From: Desulfoluna butyratoxydans
GTDB taxonomy: Bacteria; Desulfobacterota; Desulfobacteria; Desulfobacterales; Desulfolunaceae
Reading direction: 5' to 3'
Assembly: GCF_900699765.1 (NCBI RefSeq)
Contig: NZ_CAADHO010000001.1
Coordinates: 868,001-932,000 of the forward strand
DNA: 64,000 nt
Positions 1-9,308 of the stretch are shown here, in pieces. The notes under the pieces are model-generated. The model did no database searches. It was given only the letters and a program-made list of their open reading frames with translations, and was not told the origin of the DNA. Made by a program: the position numbers and the translations under genes. The first letter of the stretch is position 1, and each line of letters starts with the position of its first letter.

Positions 1-373
1 CAATACGGCCGCTTGCCGCCCACTGCCAGGCCGCCCGCACCATGGACACGGGGTTGATGCCGGGGTGACGGTAGAACCACCGGTCCTCGTACCCAAGAAG
101 GGCCTCCACATACAAGGGGGAGACCTGCTCCGGGGTCACGGGATAACGCCACACCCCGTTGGGATCCGCAAAGGCACGCAAGGGCGTGCCGTCCTCGGCC
201 AGGACCACGCAGGTCCGGGTCCGGGGGGCAAGGTCCACAGGATAGAGGCGGTCCAGCGCGAAGAGCCCTGCCACCAGCAAAAGGACAAACAGGCCCAAAC
301 ATAAAAAAGCCCTGGGAAACCGCCCCCCCAGGGCCTGGATCTTCTGCGCGACCGCGCTGCGATTGAAAAGCAT
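1..373 (-). CDS. pbpC: Penicillin-binding protein 1C, N-terminal part (cut by window edge)
   Basis: Bifunctional peptidoglycan glycosyltransferase/transpeptidase; only the first ~124 residues are in the window. The ATG at 371-373 opens a frame with a charged N-terminus, one membrane segment (about residues 19-40) and the start of a GT51 glycosyltransferase domain. That domain shows GYEDRWFYRHPGINP, which carries the family's catalytic Glu. The gene lies directly downstream of the alpha-2-macroglobulin gene on the same strand, the classic yfhM-pbpC pairing, in which cell-wall repair is thought to be coupled to protease trapping in the periplasm. The assignment rests on this motif and the neighbour; the transpeptidase half cannot be seen. 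Confidence 0.85.
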   Translation of the reverse strand, partial: MLFNRSAVAQKIQALGGRFPRAFLCLGLFVLLLVAGLFALDRLYPVDLAPRTRTCVVLAEDGTPLRAFADPNGVWRYPVTPEQVSPLYVEALLGYEDRWFYRHPGINPVSMVRAAWQWAASGRI

Positions 374-477
374 CTGTTTCAATCAAGCCTTCTCAAATGA
401 AAATGGTTAAAAAAAGCATGCCTCCGGCGGCGAGGGTGACGAAGCCACTGTAGCAAAAACACCTCGAAAGCTTATTG

Positions 478-520
478 CCATTGCGCTTTGCCCTTCGTTC
501 CTCAGGGCAAAGCGCAATGG
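478..520. repeat. Perfect 16-bp inverted repeat, 11-nt loop
   Basis: Arms at 478-493 and 505-520 (CCATTGCGCTTTGCCC and its exact complement) flank the loop TTCGTTCCTCA. A piece of the same loop and inner stem recurs near 25055-25072 inside the 3' end of the sigma-54 regulator gene, so it belongs to a dispersed palindrome family. Confidence 0.75.
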
Positions 521-804
521 CCTTCGACTCGGGCCACGCCCGACATAAACGCTGATGGGTGCTGCAGGCTGGATCACAAGCTTCGCCGCTACAGGATACG
601 TTGTCACCACTTGCTCCGTGTCGATTTAACCGCACTGCCTTCTATGGAGAAAGTGAATGGAAAAAGCAGGCCTCCGCCGGCCAAGGGAGTTCTGGCCTTA
701 GTGGCTCCGCCCCCCTGGCCCCAGGTTGCTGAGGGACTCGAGAATGAGAAAAAACACCCTCTTTTGCCTTACCTAAGCGGCATACAGAAGACACGGGCAT
801 GTGA

Positions 805-850
805 TTTCATGACCGTTACGGTTCTTCGGCGGTGCGCAAGCGCACCCTAC
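805..850. repeat. Dispersed 46-nt repeat, copy 1
   Basis: Begins TTTCATGACCGTTACGG and ends GCGCAAGCGCACCCTAC. An identical copy lies at 8982-9027 and a diverged one at about 11928-11978, next to the tandem array at 11.96-12.5 kb that repeats the same GCACCCTAC end. Confidence 0.7.
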
Positions 851-873
851 CCACCGTCGAAGGCGGTATCTCT

Positions 874-907
874 CGTGAAAAGGGTGCGTTTGCGCACCCT
901 TTTCACG
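874..907 (-). terminator. Hairpin just downstream of yfhM
   Basis: Arms CGTGAAAAGGGTGCG (874-888) and its exact complement (893-907) with a 4-nt loop, ending 14 bases after the yfhM stop. There is no U-run on either side, so it may stabilise the 3' end or attenuate read-through into pbpC rather than act as a classical terminator. Confidence 0.4.
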
Positions 908-921
908 GAATAGAAACGATA

Positions 922-3900
922 TTACTCCGTCACGGTCAGGGTTTCAAAGGTCCCGCCAATGGCGTGGCGGAAGGGCCGGTACATGTCTTCGACGTAGCTG
1001 CCCGGCATGCGGTAGACCCCGGGGGTAACGGCGCGCACCAGGTAGAACAGGGTGACGGTGCTCTCCTCGCCCACGGAGACGGCGGCCACGTAGCGGTCGT
1101 CCCGGAACTCTTCGTGGGAGACGGCGCCTTTGTCCCACAGCTTGCCCACGGGCTTGTCCCCGATACGGATCTCGTCCAGACGGACGCTTGAAAGCCCCAA
1201 GTTCTGGTTCTCGATCTCCACCCCTGCGGGGAGCAGGTCCACCACCAGACCGTCGGGGGTGCGCCGGGTGGCGGAAACCGTCAGCTTCACCACCATCAGG
1301 GCACCGGACTTCAGGGTGGTGGGCGAGATCTCGTTGCCGTCCACGTCGTAAAAGTTCCGGGTAATGGTCATCTCGTTGGAGACCGGCTCAGGGGCATTTT
1401 TGCGTTCGCCGGTGAGGCTGACGTTGGCGTAGATGGGCTTTTCCCCGGCCTTGATGGCCGTAAGCCCCTGGAACTGGTCCAGGTCAAACAGAGAGGAAAA
1501 ATCCCTGTTGCGGGAAAGGGCCTGGTCGCCGTTTTGGGTCATGAGCACGGCCTGCCATTTTTCCTTGTTGGCGTCGCCCTGTCCGGACAAGGCCTTGGTG
1601 GCGGTGCGGAACAGGCAGATGCGCTCCTGGGTGCTGAGCCACCTGCGCTCCCTGACGGTGTCCGCCAGGTCCTCCACCAGCTCGCCGAGGCCCTCAAAGC
1701 CATAGGCCATGGCGAGCTCGGTCATTCGGCCCAGGTCCCTGACGGGGGACCCGTAATCGCCGTAGTACCTGCGATCGGAACGCAGTCGCTCGGAAAGGGC
1801 CTTTTCATAGGACGCCTCCCCGTGCCGCTCATCCCCGGTGAATTTAAAGGCCGCGGACAGGTACATCCAGCTGAGGCCGTCGTCATCGGTCTTTCCGTCG
1901 TAGTGGGAATAAAGACGACGCAGGTCGCTCAGGCGAGCCTTTCCGTTACGGGCAAGAATGTACCCGGCGTAGCTTCGGTAGGCAAACCGGTAATGATCGG
2001 GGTCTTCGCTCCAGTGCCTGCTGCTGGCGTTGTTGCCTTTCAAATAAGTACGCAGCCTCTTGTCGGCCTTCTCAAGGGCCTTGGAGCCCACGGGGATCCC
2101 CATCTTCTGGGCGTCATGGAGAAACTCGGCGGCGTAAACCGTCAACCACTCGTCTTCAGGGCTGTCCGAGGACCACAGGCCAAAACTCCCGTTGGACTTC
2201 TGGCAGTCCAGTACCCGGGTCACGGCCTTGTCCACCTGGGCCCGTCGAAACGCTTCATCATAGGGACGCTTGAACTGCTCCTCCACACGGTTGGTCAGGC
2301 CCAGTTCTCCCAGGCCCTCGGGGGTGGCCAGAACCCAGGGATACCCTGAACTGATGGACTGCTCCAGGCAACCGTAGGGGTAGTGAAGCAGGTACTCAAA
2401 ATGCCCCGCAAAGTCAATGGGGGGACGGTCGGACAGGTTCATCTGGAACCGCACGGAGGCGGGCACCAGGTCATCGGTTTGAAGGGTCGGGGTCCACTGA
2501 CTGTTCGGATCAATGGTGGCCACGGTTTTCCGGGAGATCGAAGGATAGGGCGAACGAACACCCAGCCGCCAGATGCGGTCGATGTCCAGAGCCTCCCCGG
2601 AGTCGCCCCCCGGTCCGGTGAGATGCATGGAGATCACGCCCTGGCCGGTGCTTTTTTCCGCCGTAAGGGGAAAGCGCAGGGTGGTCTTCTCCTTCTCTTT
2701 AAGGGAGACGGAGCGGGTCTCGGTGGACGCAGCAAGGGAGCCGCCCTGGGTCATCTTAACGGAAAACGTCTGGGGCTCGCCGCTCATGTTGCGCAGGTCC
2801 AGGGCCAGGGTGGAGTTATCCCCCATGGCCAGGAACCGGGGCATGGCCACCTGGGTGACGATTTTGTCGGCCACGGTGGTGTTGGCGTCCGCCTTGCCGA
2901 ACTGCTCATCGGCATAGGCCAGGACCATCCACCGAAGCTGGCCGTTGAAGTCGGGCAGCTCGAACTCGGCGGTAACCTGGCCGTCTGCGTCCACGGCCAG
3001 GGGCTCGGAGAAGAACGAGACCATGCGCACGTCGGATTTTGGCTTGTCCCCGCCCCGGGAGAGCTCGGCGTCGGACTCGGCAAAACCGCCGCCGAACCGC
3101 TGACGGGCCGCCGCCGGGCCTATGTTGTCGATGATCTCTCCGTAGTTGTCGTACAGGTCCACGGTGTAGCGTCGGGCACCGAAAAAGTAGCCTTCCGCGT
3201 CCGGGGTGGCGTAGCGGGTGATGTTCAAGATCCCCACGTCCACCAGGGCCACCACCACGCGGGTGTTGGCGGAAACGGGACCGTCTTCGGCCGAAACGGA
3301 GATGGAAGCCTTCACGGTCTTGTTGGGCTGGGTGCGCTCAGGCGCGTCAATGGACACATCCAGGTGGGCCCCCTTGCGCTTGAGGGGCAGGTGAACCATG
3401 CCGAAGGCACGGGAGGGCACGGGGGTTGCGGTCATGTCCCCCGGACGGATGACCATCACCGAGGCGTAGAGATCGTGGCGATTCCAGGAGGTATTGGTGG
3501 GAATGGAGACCACCGTGCCCTCGGACTTCACGGGAACGTAGGTGGTGTACAGGGACTTTTCAGAGCTCTCCACGGTGACCAGGGCCAGGCCGTCCTGGGG
3601 CGGGGTGATGCGCAGCTCTGCCGTCTCCCCGGGGACATAAGAAGCCTTACCGAAGCCCAGGCTCACCTGGTCCGGCTTCTGGGCGCTGCCGGTGTCCGCG
3701 TTGCCCCACCACGACCAGGAGGTCTTGAACCCATAGGCGGTGCGGGTGGTGCCGTCGGTGATCTCCACACGATAGCGGCCCCAGCTCAGGGGCAGGCTCA
3801 CGGTGGTGGTCTCCCCCTTGCGGGTGGTAAGGGACTTAGTGAACACCGTCACCGGGCTCTCGTCCCAGTCCCAGTGCCAGCCCCGGCTGTCGGAGTGACG

Positions 3901-5832
3901 CCAGTACCAGTTGCGATCCTGCCGGATCAGGGAGAGCTGGATATCCCTGGCCTCCTGCCACTCCCCGGCGGAGTTCGCGACCCCGACCTTGATGTCCACG
4001 GTGGTGTCGGAATCCGGGTTGCCGCTGAACTGGGGCTCAATGCCCAGAAAACGCTTTCCGTTGAGAATGGTCAGCCGGGTGGAGCGGGTCACGGGGCGTC
4101 CACCGGTCTCGTACACACTGACGTTGGCGTGGACCTCCACCGGAGACGTCTGTTTGGTCCACAGATTGCCCACGCTCAACCACGTTTTGCCCTTCTCATC
4201 CAGGCTGTGGGTGCCAAAATCACGGCGGCGTACCATCAGTTTCTCGGATTTGTCCCCGAAAAAGAAGGTGGGCAGGTGATCAAAGGGGTGGCGATCCACC
4301 TTGGCCGTCATAAAGCCGTCCACCTTGTTGCCGGAGGCAGGGGCACCGTAGAGGTACTTGGAGGCCACGGGCAGCTTGACGTACGAAGGCGAGGCATAGA
4401 GTCGCTTGCCCTCCTGGGGCCCGTCAAACAGGGTGAGGTCCAGGCGCTCGGGGAGGAACTCCTCCACCTTGACCTGATACCGGCAGGCGTTGCCCCCGGC
4501 ATAGGCCAGCTTGAGCGTGTAGGTACCGGTCTGGCTTGAATCCGAGGTCTGGTAATCAAAACCATAGAGCCCGGTCTCCTTAGGCTGAAGCTGGCCCGAG
4601 GTGAGCCGGCTGCCGTCGGGCTTGTAAAAAGCATAGCTCAGGGGAAGCCCTTCCGGAAGCTTGCCGTCAAAGTCCCGCACCAGCACCTTGACCTCAATGT
4701 TGTCGCCGGGGCGGTAGAGGTCCCGGGGACCCCAGGGGTAAATCTGGTATTCGCTGTGGACGGTCACGGCGTTTTTGAGCCCCGAGAGGTCCAGGGCATT
4801 TCGGCCGAGGCGAAGGACCGAAAACTGGTCCCCTAAGGTGGCCAGAAGCTGATGCTGACTGGACTTGGCGCGAAACGAGACACGCCCGAGCTCGTCGGAC
4901 TCACCGGCGTCGACGACCTTGCCCTCCCGGTTGATGATCTTCACCTGCACGTTTGCCATGGGATTGCCCGTGGCAATGTTCTGGGTATAGACATCAAACC
5001 GGCCCTTGTACTCGCGGATATGGAGCCCGATGTCGGTCTGCATGAAAAGGGCGTGCTCGTACTGATAGTTGTACTCACCCGGCTGGGACATCACCGCCAC
5101 GTAGGCCCCGGGGGCGCTCAGGGCATCGATGCCGCTCAGATCGATGTTGTAGTCGGTGCGCTGGTTCTTTCGTGGGTTCAAGGCAAACCGGCCGGTATGC
5201 ACCAGGGAGCCGTACGTCTTGAGCTTCTTCAGGTTGTAATAGTCGGCCCAGCCGTTTTTGCCGAAACGCTCCATCATCTTCGGCAGGCTCTTGGCGTTGA
5301 TGCGGAAGAAATCGATGGTCACCTCATCCACGTTCAGGGTGGTGACCGGAAGCTGTCTGGGGCTGGAGCTGCTGATGATGTGGGCGCTGGAGGTGAAGTT
5401 CACCCCAGGAGTCAGGGCCTTGGTGGTGACCGTCTTGTACTCGGAAAATTCCAGCTTCTGACCGTTGATGTCCTTTATCCTGTTGGAGACATTGACGATG
5501 TACTTGGCCTTCGGGGTCACAAAGGGAAAAATCACCTTGGTGCGGTCCTCATTCACCACCCAGTGGTCGGACCTCCCCCCTTTCAGGTAGATCTGTTTGT
5601 CTTCCAGGAGGTCCCGGTCCACCGGTGCCGTGAAACTCACCGCAATGGCCGGTGCGTTTTCGTAAAGGATCTCCTTGATGGACGCCACGGCAAAACCGGC
5701 TCCTTTGTAGTCTTTTTTGGCCTTCTCAAGATCAAAGGCCGAAGCGGTCTGGACCAGCATCATGAGGCTGATCAGCAGGGTCAGGGTTGCTCGGAGTATG
5801 GGAATGCTCCTGTCAAAAAAATACCTTCTCAC
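922..5832 (-). CDS. yfhM: Bacterial alpha-2-macroglobulin (large periplasmic protease trap)
   Basis: A 1,636-residue protein that traps attacking proteases through a reactive thioester. It starts with GTG at 5832, preceded by a GAGGT-type ribosome site; an upstream ATG runs straight into a stop. A hydrophobic N-terminal segment (about residues 13-32) is a signal peptide. A YPYGCLEQ thioester motif lies near residue 1152, followed by the helical thioester-domain region, and a long series of beta-rich macroglobulin repeats precedes it. Length fits the type I family that is paired with PbpC, and pbpC follows on the same strand. No lipobox Cys is obvious in the signal peptide, so it may be soluble or anchored by its uncleaved N-terminus. 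Confidence 0.93.
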   Translation of the reverse strand: MRRYFFDRSIPILRATLTLLISLMMLVQTASAFDLEKAKKDYKGAGFAVASIKEILYENAPAIAVSFTAPVDRDLLEDKQIYLKGGRSDHWVVNEDRTKVIFPFVTPKAKYIVNVSNRIKDINGQKLEFSEYKTVTTKALTPGVNFTSSAHIISSSSPRQLPVTTLNVDEVTIDFFRINAKSLPKMMERFGKNGWADYYNLKKLKTYGSLVHTGRFALNPRKNQRTDYNIDLSGIDALSAPGAYVAVMSQPGEYNYQYEHALFMQTDIGLHIREYKGRFDVYTQNIATGNPMANVQVKIINREGKVVDAGESDELGRVSFRAKSSQHQLLATLGDQFSVLRLGRNALDLSGLKNAVTVHSEYQIYPWGPRDLYRPGDNIEVKVLVRDFDGKLPEGLPLSYAFYKPDGSRLTSGQLQPKETGLYGFDYQTSDSSQTGTYTLKLAYAGGNACRYQVKVEEFLPERLDLTLFDGPQEGKRLYASPSYVKLPVASKYLYGAPASGNKVDGFMTAKVDRHPFDHLPTFFFGDKSEKLMVRRRDFGTHSLDEKGKTWLSVGNLWTKQTSPVEVHANVSVYETGGRPVTRSTRLTILNGKRFLGIEPQFSGNPDSDTTVDIKVGVANSAGEWQEARDIQLSLIRQDRNWYWRHSDSRGWHWDWDESPVTVFTKSLTTRKGETTTVSLPLSWGRYRVEITDGTTRTAYGFKTSWSWWGNADTGSAQKPDQVSLGFGKASYVPGETAELRITPPQDGLALVTVESSEKSLYTTYVPVKSEGTVVSIPTNTSWNRHDLYASVMVIRPGDMTATPVPSRAFGMVHLPLKRKGAHLDVSIDAPERTQPNKTVKASISVSAEDGPVSANTRVVVALVDVGILNITRYATPDAEGYFFGARRYTVDLYDNYGEIIDNIGPAAARQRFGGGFAESDAELSRGGDKPKSDVRMVSFFSEPLAVDADGQVTAEFELPDFNGQLRWMVLAYADEQFGKADANTTVADKIVTQVAMPRFLAMGDNSTLALDLRNMSGEPQTFSVKMTQGGSLAASTETRSVSLKEKEKTTLRFPLTAEKSTGQGVISMHLTGPGGDSGEALDIDRIWRLGVRSPYPSISRKTVATIDPNSQWTPTLQTDDLVPASVRFQMNLSDRPPIDFAGHFEYLLHYPYGCLEQSISSGYPWVLATPEGLGELGLTNRVEEQFKRPYDEAFRRAQVDKAVTRVLDCQKSNGSFGLWSSDSPEDEWLTVYAAEFLHDAQKMGIPVGSKALEKADKRLRTYLKGNNASSRHWSEDPDHYRFAYRSYAGYILARNGKARLSDLRRLYSHYDGKTDDDGLSWMYLSAAFKFTGDERHGEASYEKALSERLRSDRRYYGDYGSPVRDLGRMTELAMAYGFEGLGELVEDLADTVRERRWLSTQERICLFRTATKALSGQGDANKEKWQAVLMTQNGDQALSRNRDFSSLFDLDQFQGLTAIKAGEKPIYANVSLTGERKNAPEPVSNEMTITRNFYDVDGNEISPTTLKSGALMVVKLTVSATRRTPDGLVVDLLPAGVEIENQNLGLSSVRLDEIRIGDKPVGKLWDKGAVSHEEFRDDRYVAAVSVGEESTVTLFYLVRAVTPGVYRMPGSYVEDMYRPFRHAIGGTFETLTVTE

Positions 5833-6155
5833 GGTAGGCTCACCTCATGTCACATTTTATCGTATAGTTACCTAAAATCTAGTTCAAATATATCAGCGCA
5901 AAATAACCACCCCTTGATCACCTTGTCAATCATTTTTCTACATCGTAATAGCAAGGTAATTCTACGGGTCCTTTTTTTACTCTATTTGCATCAAACGACA
6001 GTTTCTGCGCTGTCACGGACAGGCCGGAGACAGCCGTTGCCCCCACCCCGCCATGCCCCCAGACCGGGTATTTCGCGAGAAAATAGCGCAACTGCAGCGC
6101 TGGAAAACTATCACAGATAGCCATCTGTAATAATAGACATTTCAAAAACACATGC

Positions 6156-6393
6156 AACTATTCAGCTTGCCTCCGGCGGGTCGCTTTTTTGAAAAAAAGC
6201 TCCGCAAAAAACGTTCCGCTTGTTCACTCTCTTCGCTTTCTGCCCCTGCGGGGCAGAAAGCGAAGAGAGCGAGCAGAAAAATGAGAACAGTCAAAATCGC
6301 TGGAATTCATGCCAAAGCTATCAAGACCTGTTTGTCAAACGTTTCAAAAGCTTGGCCCCCGGCAGGGCCGCCAGAGGCATAAGCTGAATAGTT
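6156..6393. mobile_element. MITE-like element with inverted GCCTCCGGCGG ends
   Basis: The left end AACTATTCAGCTT + GCCTCCGGCGG is mirrored at the right end as GCCGCCAGAGGC + ATAAGCTGAATAGTT. Inside the left end is the motif GCTTTTTTGAAAAAAAGC, and near the right end TTTGTCAAAC. The same modules occur in the copies near 19.0, 28.7 and 48.5 kb, here in inverted orientation. The centre carries a separate 20-bp-arm perfect palindrome (6227-6269). No transposase is encoded, which fits a non-autonomous element. Confidence 0.7.
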
Positions 6394-6603
6394 ACAAACA
6401 CATAATGTAATTCATGGTTTTCTGCTCGAGTTCCTCACCCTTCGGGCGATCCGAGCGCCCCCATCTTCTGCGTTATCAGAACCTTGAGGTAATCCACGGC
6501 ATCCTCAGCCCTGATGCCTTGCCTATTGGGTGCACTTGACTCGCGTAATATCCGGGCTAATAAACCCTGCCCGTAAAAACACAATGCCGACGCGGCTCGG
6601 GAG

Positions 6604-6631
6604 TTGACACTGGGCGCAAGGGGAGTATATT
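6604..6631 (+). promoter_or_regulatory. Candidate sigma-70 promoter for the rhodanese-tauE pair
   Basis: TTGACA at 6604-6609, a 16-bp spacer and TATATT at 6626-6631, about 65 bases upstream of the rhodanese start codon. Both hexamers are close to consensus. Confidence 0.6.
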
Positions 6632-6695
6632 TCTACTTGGCAATATGGGGATATAAAGATATATCTACCCCAACCCATCACGCAAAGGAGTAAAA

Positions 6696-7070
6696 ATGAA
6701 CGCACTGGACCAGGTTATCACCGATATGGATTTTGATTTTCTGGGGGCAGGGGACCACGCCATAAGCGTGGACGGTGTCCGAAAGGCTCTCGGCAACGAT
6801 CACATCGTCCTCCTGGACATCCGAACGGACCAGGAAGTCGCCTACACCGCCTTCCCCTTTGCCGTACACATTCCCCTGCATGAGCTGCCCCACCGCCTGG
6901 ATGAACTGCCCCGGGACAAGTGCATCGTGGCCTTTTGCTCGTCAGTCTTTCGAGGTGCGGTGGCCTATACCTACCTGAAGGCCAAGGGCTTTGACGAGGT
7001 CAAGGGCCTCACCGCGTCCATGGAGGAGCTGGTCAAAATCTTCAAACCCGGCCCCCTGGCCAAGATGTAA
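6696..7070 (+). CDS. Rhodanese-like domain protein
   Basis: A 124-residue single-domain rhodanese, probably a cytoplasmic sulfurtransferase or sulfur carrier. Visible features are the VLLDIRTDQE strand-turn typical of the fold, HIPLHEL after it, and the active-site loop CSSVFRGA with Cys81 positioned to carry the persulfide. There is no signal peptide. The start is fixed by AAAGGAG seven bases upstream. The next gene, a TauE/SafE-type exporter, begins 15 bases after its stop, so the two are probably cotranscribed and linked to sulfur-compound handling. Confidence 0.85.
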   Translation: MNALDQVITDMDFDFLGAGDHAISVDGVRKALGNDHIVLLDIRTDQEVAYTAFPFAVHIPLHELPHRLDELPRDKCIVAFCSSVFRGAVAYTYLKAKGFDEVKGLTASMEELVKIFKPGPLAKM

Positions 7071-7085
7071 GGAGCCGGGCTTTCC

Positions 7086-7838
7086 ATGCTGGATCACCTC
7101 ACACTCGCCGTCGCCCTCTTCTCCTTTGGCCTGAGTTTCCTCTTTGCCCTGGGGGGCGTCGGCTCGGCCCTGGTCCTCATTCCCACCCTCACCTGGCTGG
7201 GAATCCCCTTTGCCCAGGCACGGCCCACGGCCCTTTTTGTCAACACCGTGAGCATGCTCGGGGCCACGGTCTCCAATATCCGGGAAAAACGCCTGGACAT
7301 CAGGCTGGGCGTCCCCATCATCGCGGCATCGGTTCTCCTTGCCCCGGTGGGGGCCTGGGTCAGCCACCGCGTCCCCACCCGGGCGGTCCTCTTCGCCTTC
7401 ATTGGGTTCCTCGCCTTTTCCGGGTCCATGATGCTCTTTTTCAAGGGATCCAACTATGCGGATCAGTACCGGGAGGACCGACCGGTTGTGGGCCCCATGC
7501 TGGTGGGTGCCGTCGCCGGGTTCTTCTCCGGCCTTCTCGGGGTGGGAGGCGGCGGGCTCATTTCGCCCCTGATGATCGTCCAGGGCTTCAATCCGAAACG
7601 GGTCGCAGCGGTGACGGCCTTTGCCGTGCCCTTCTCCTCGTTTTCCGCTTTTCTCGCCTACGCGGCCCTGGGGTCGGTCTCCCTGCACCTCCTTGCCATT
7701 GCGGGGCTCGCCGCCTGGGTGGGCGGGTACATGGGGACCCGGGTAATGCAGCAAAACATGAAAGCCTCTTCCGTAAAAAAATGCCTGGGCATGGTGCTGC
7801 TCCTCCTGGCTGTGAAGCTCTCCATGAAACTCTGGTAA
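7086..7838 (+). CDS. TauE/SafE-family membrane exporter (DUF81)
   Basis: A 250-residue integral membrane protein with about eight hydrophobic segments, arranged as two related halves. Typical family signatures are the Gly-rich FALGGVGSALVLIPTL loop in the first half and GLLGVGGGGLISPLMI in the second. Family members move sulfite, sulfoacetate or other organosulfur anions across the inner membrane; substrate cannot be read from sequence. Position directly behind a rhodanese gene supports a sulfur role. It probably shares the promoter in front of the rhodanese. Confidence 0.88.
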   Translation: MLDHLTLAVALFSFGLSFLFALGGVGSALVLIPTLTWLGIPFAQARPTALFVNTVSMLGATVSNIREKRLDIRLGVPIIAASVLLAPVGAWVSHRVPTRAVLFAFIGFLAFSGSMMLFFKGSNYADQYREDRPVVGPMLVGAVAGFFSGLLGVGGGGLISPLMIVQGFNPKRVAAVTAFAVPFSSFSAFLAYAALGSVSLHLLAIAGLAAWVGGYMGTRVMQQNMKASSVKKCLGMVLLLLAVKLSMKLW

Positions 7839-8065
7839 TCCCCGTTGCGTCGGCCCGTCCGCAGCCCATGACTTTTAAAATGCGATTTGCTTTCTGCCCC
7901 GAATTGAGATAAATCTTGTCTTAATCCCGTGTGTTCATCCCCTTGGATATTCCCCTTTGTGTCTCAGGCAGGGGCACACCTTTCCTCGCCTGTTCTGCAT
8001 CGTCCTCTCTGGATGAGTCCCCACGCATGGCCGGTGATTCAACTCCTTCAACCGTCGAGGTGATC

Positions 8066-8743
8066 ATGGCGATCAAGATCAACAGGATGCTCTCGTCCAG
8101 GTTTTCCCAGTGGCTTCTCTACAAGTTCATCCGGATGTACTCCCTGAGCTTCAGGCTTGAGGTCCAGAACGAGGATGCCTGGCTCGATGCCTACCTGAAC
8201 AAGGACAAGCGTATCCTCCTGTGCGTCCATCACCAGCAGTTTTTCGCAGCCATCCGGTATTTCCAAAAGTACAAAGAGTACTGCCCCGGCCTGATGATCA
8301 GCCAGAGCAAAGACGGGGAGCTCATCGCGGCTGTGGCCAACCGAACCGGCTGGACCACGGTGCGGGGATCGTCATCAAAGGGGGGAGGAGACGCCCTGAA
8401 AGGAATGATCGACCACCTAGGCACCCACAGGCTCGCCGCCCACATCATCGACGGCCCCAGGGGCCCCTTCGGGAAAGTCAAACCCGGAGCCATCCGCCTT
8501 GCCCATGGGGAAGAGACGGTCATTGTGCCCTTCTACATCCAGGCTGACCGTGCCTGGTACGCCAACAGCTGGGACAGGTTCCTGCTGCCCAAGCCCTTTT
8601 CCAAGGTCATCCTGCGGTTCGGGGAGGAGCTGACCTTCCCGGAAACAGACTCCGAAGACGCCTTTGAAGACCACCGGCTGGCCCTGGAAGGCGTCATGTT
8701 CTCAGACAACGAGCGCCTGAAGCAGGAATGCCTGGCGGCTTGA
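8066..8743 (+). CDS. DUF374 family lysophospholipid-type acyltransferase
   Basis: A 225-residue protein resembling the DUF374 branch of the LPLAT superfamily, which acylates lipids at the inner membrane. Seen: the N-terminal hydrophobic stretch, VHHQQFFAAIRYF (catalytic-type HH region), LMISQSKDGELIA, the RGSSSKGGGDAL loop and the IDGPRGPFG substrate loop near the middle. The frame opens further upstream (7931), but the ATG at 8066 is preceded by GAGGTGATC and matches the family's usual N-terminus. The gene appears to stand alone, with its stop just before a repeat element. The exact acceptor lipid is unknown. Confidence 0.85.
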   Translation: MAIKINRMLSSRFSQWLLYKFIRMYSLSFRLEVQNEDAWLDAYLNKDKRILLCVHHQQFFAAIRYFQKYKEYCPGLMISQSKDGELIAAVANRTGWTTVRGSSSKGGGDALKGMIDHLGTHRLAAHIIDGPRGPFGKVKPGAIRLAHGEETVIVPFYIQADRAWYANSWDRFLLPKPFSKVILRFGEELTFPETDSEDAFEDHRLALEGVMFSDNERLKQECLAA

Positions 8744-8752
8744 TGGGAAAAC

Positions 8753-9285
8753 GCCTCCGGCGTCCCTGCCGGGGGCCAAAGGTTTGACAATTTTATGGAC
8801 TGGGTTTGACAAACAGGTTTTAAAAAGTCGGAACGACCCAACGCAATCTACCTCTGGCTGTCAGAATAACCTGAACAGTTTATTCTATGGCATCCTGTAG
8901 GGTGTGCTTGCGCACCATATTGTTAAGAAAGCCGACGTCTTTTGATATTTCTATGCTGCGTGAAGGTCACCCTACATGGGTTTTCATGACCGTTACGGTT
9001 CTTCGGCGGTGCGCAAGCGCACCCTACCTCACATCATACACCGTAGAGCACATTTGCAACCGGCTTTCGAGGTGGCACACCTCGCTGCCGGAGTTATTCC
9101 GGTTTAAGCCAGGCGAATCCCACGTCCCTTTCATCGTGCTTCCAGAAAAATAAAATGGGCCTCTCCTGCAAAAACAGATGCCACATGTCACACACCACGC
9201 GAATGCCTCGAAAACATTTGCATGATGACGGCCGTCATGCATTCGCTATAAGGTTTCCAGGTGCCCCCACCTGGCCGCCGGAGGC
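8753..9285. mobile_element. MITE-like element, enlarged copy carrying other repeats
   Basis: The left end GCCTCCGGCG + CCCTGCCGGGGGCC starts ten bases after the DUF374 stop, and the right end GGCCGCCGGAGGC closes at 9285. The TTTGACAAACAGG module sits inside the left end as in other copies. At 533 bp it is far longer than the ~160-bp copies because the centre holds unrelated material, including the 46-nt dispersed repeat at 8982-9027. No gene is seen inside. Confidence 0.55.
8982..9027. repeat. Dispersed 46-nt repeat, copy 2
   Basis: Identical to 805-850 over 46 bases. It lies inside the enlarged MITE-like element, suggesting nested insertion or local copying. Confidence 0.7.
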
Positions 9286-9308
9286 ATCCTTTTTTGTCTA
9301 TCTGATTT

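Larger units (their letters stand above)
374..921. other. Repeat-filled gap between yfhM and pbpC
   Basis: No convincing gene. The gap holds a 16-bp-arm hairpin (478-520), a GCCTCCGGCGGC repeat end near 422, a copy of a dispersed 46-nt repeat (805-850) and a hairpin just after the yfhM stop (874-907). Small open frames here are repeat-derived and have no usable ribosome binding site. Confidence 0.6.
5833..6695. other. Intergenic region between yfhM and the rhodanese gene
   Basis: No gene seen. It contains one inverted-repeat element (6156-6393), then ~200 bases with nothing recognisable, then a sigma-70-like promoter just before the rhodanese gene. Confidence 0.6.

Noticed and set aside
2383..4539. 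718-codon open frame on the plus strand
   Set aside because: It is antisense to the yfhM gene, has Gly/His-rich composition typical of a GC-rich shadow frame, and no family similarity or ribosome site.
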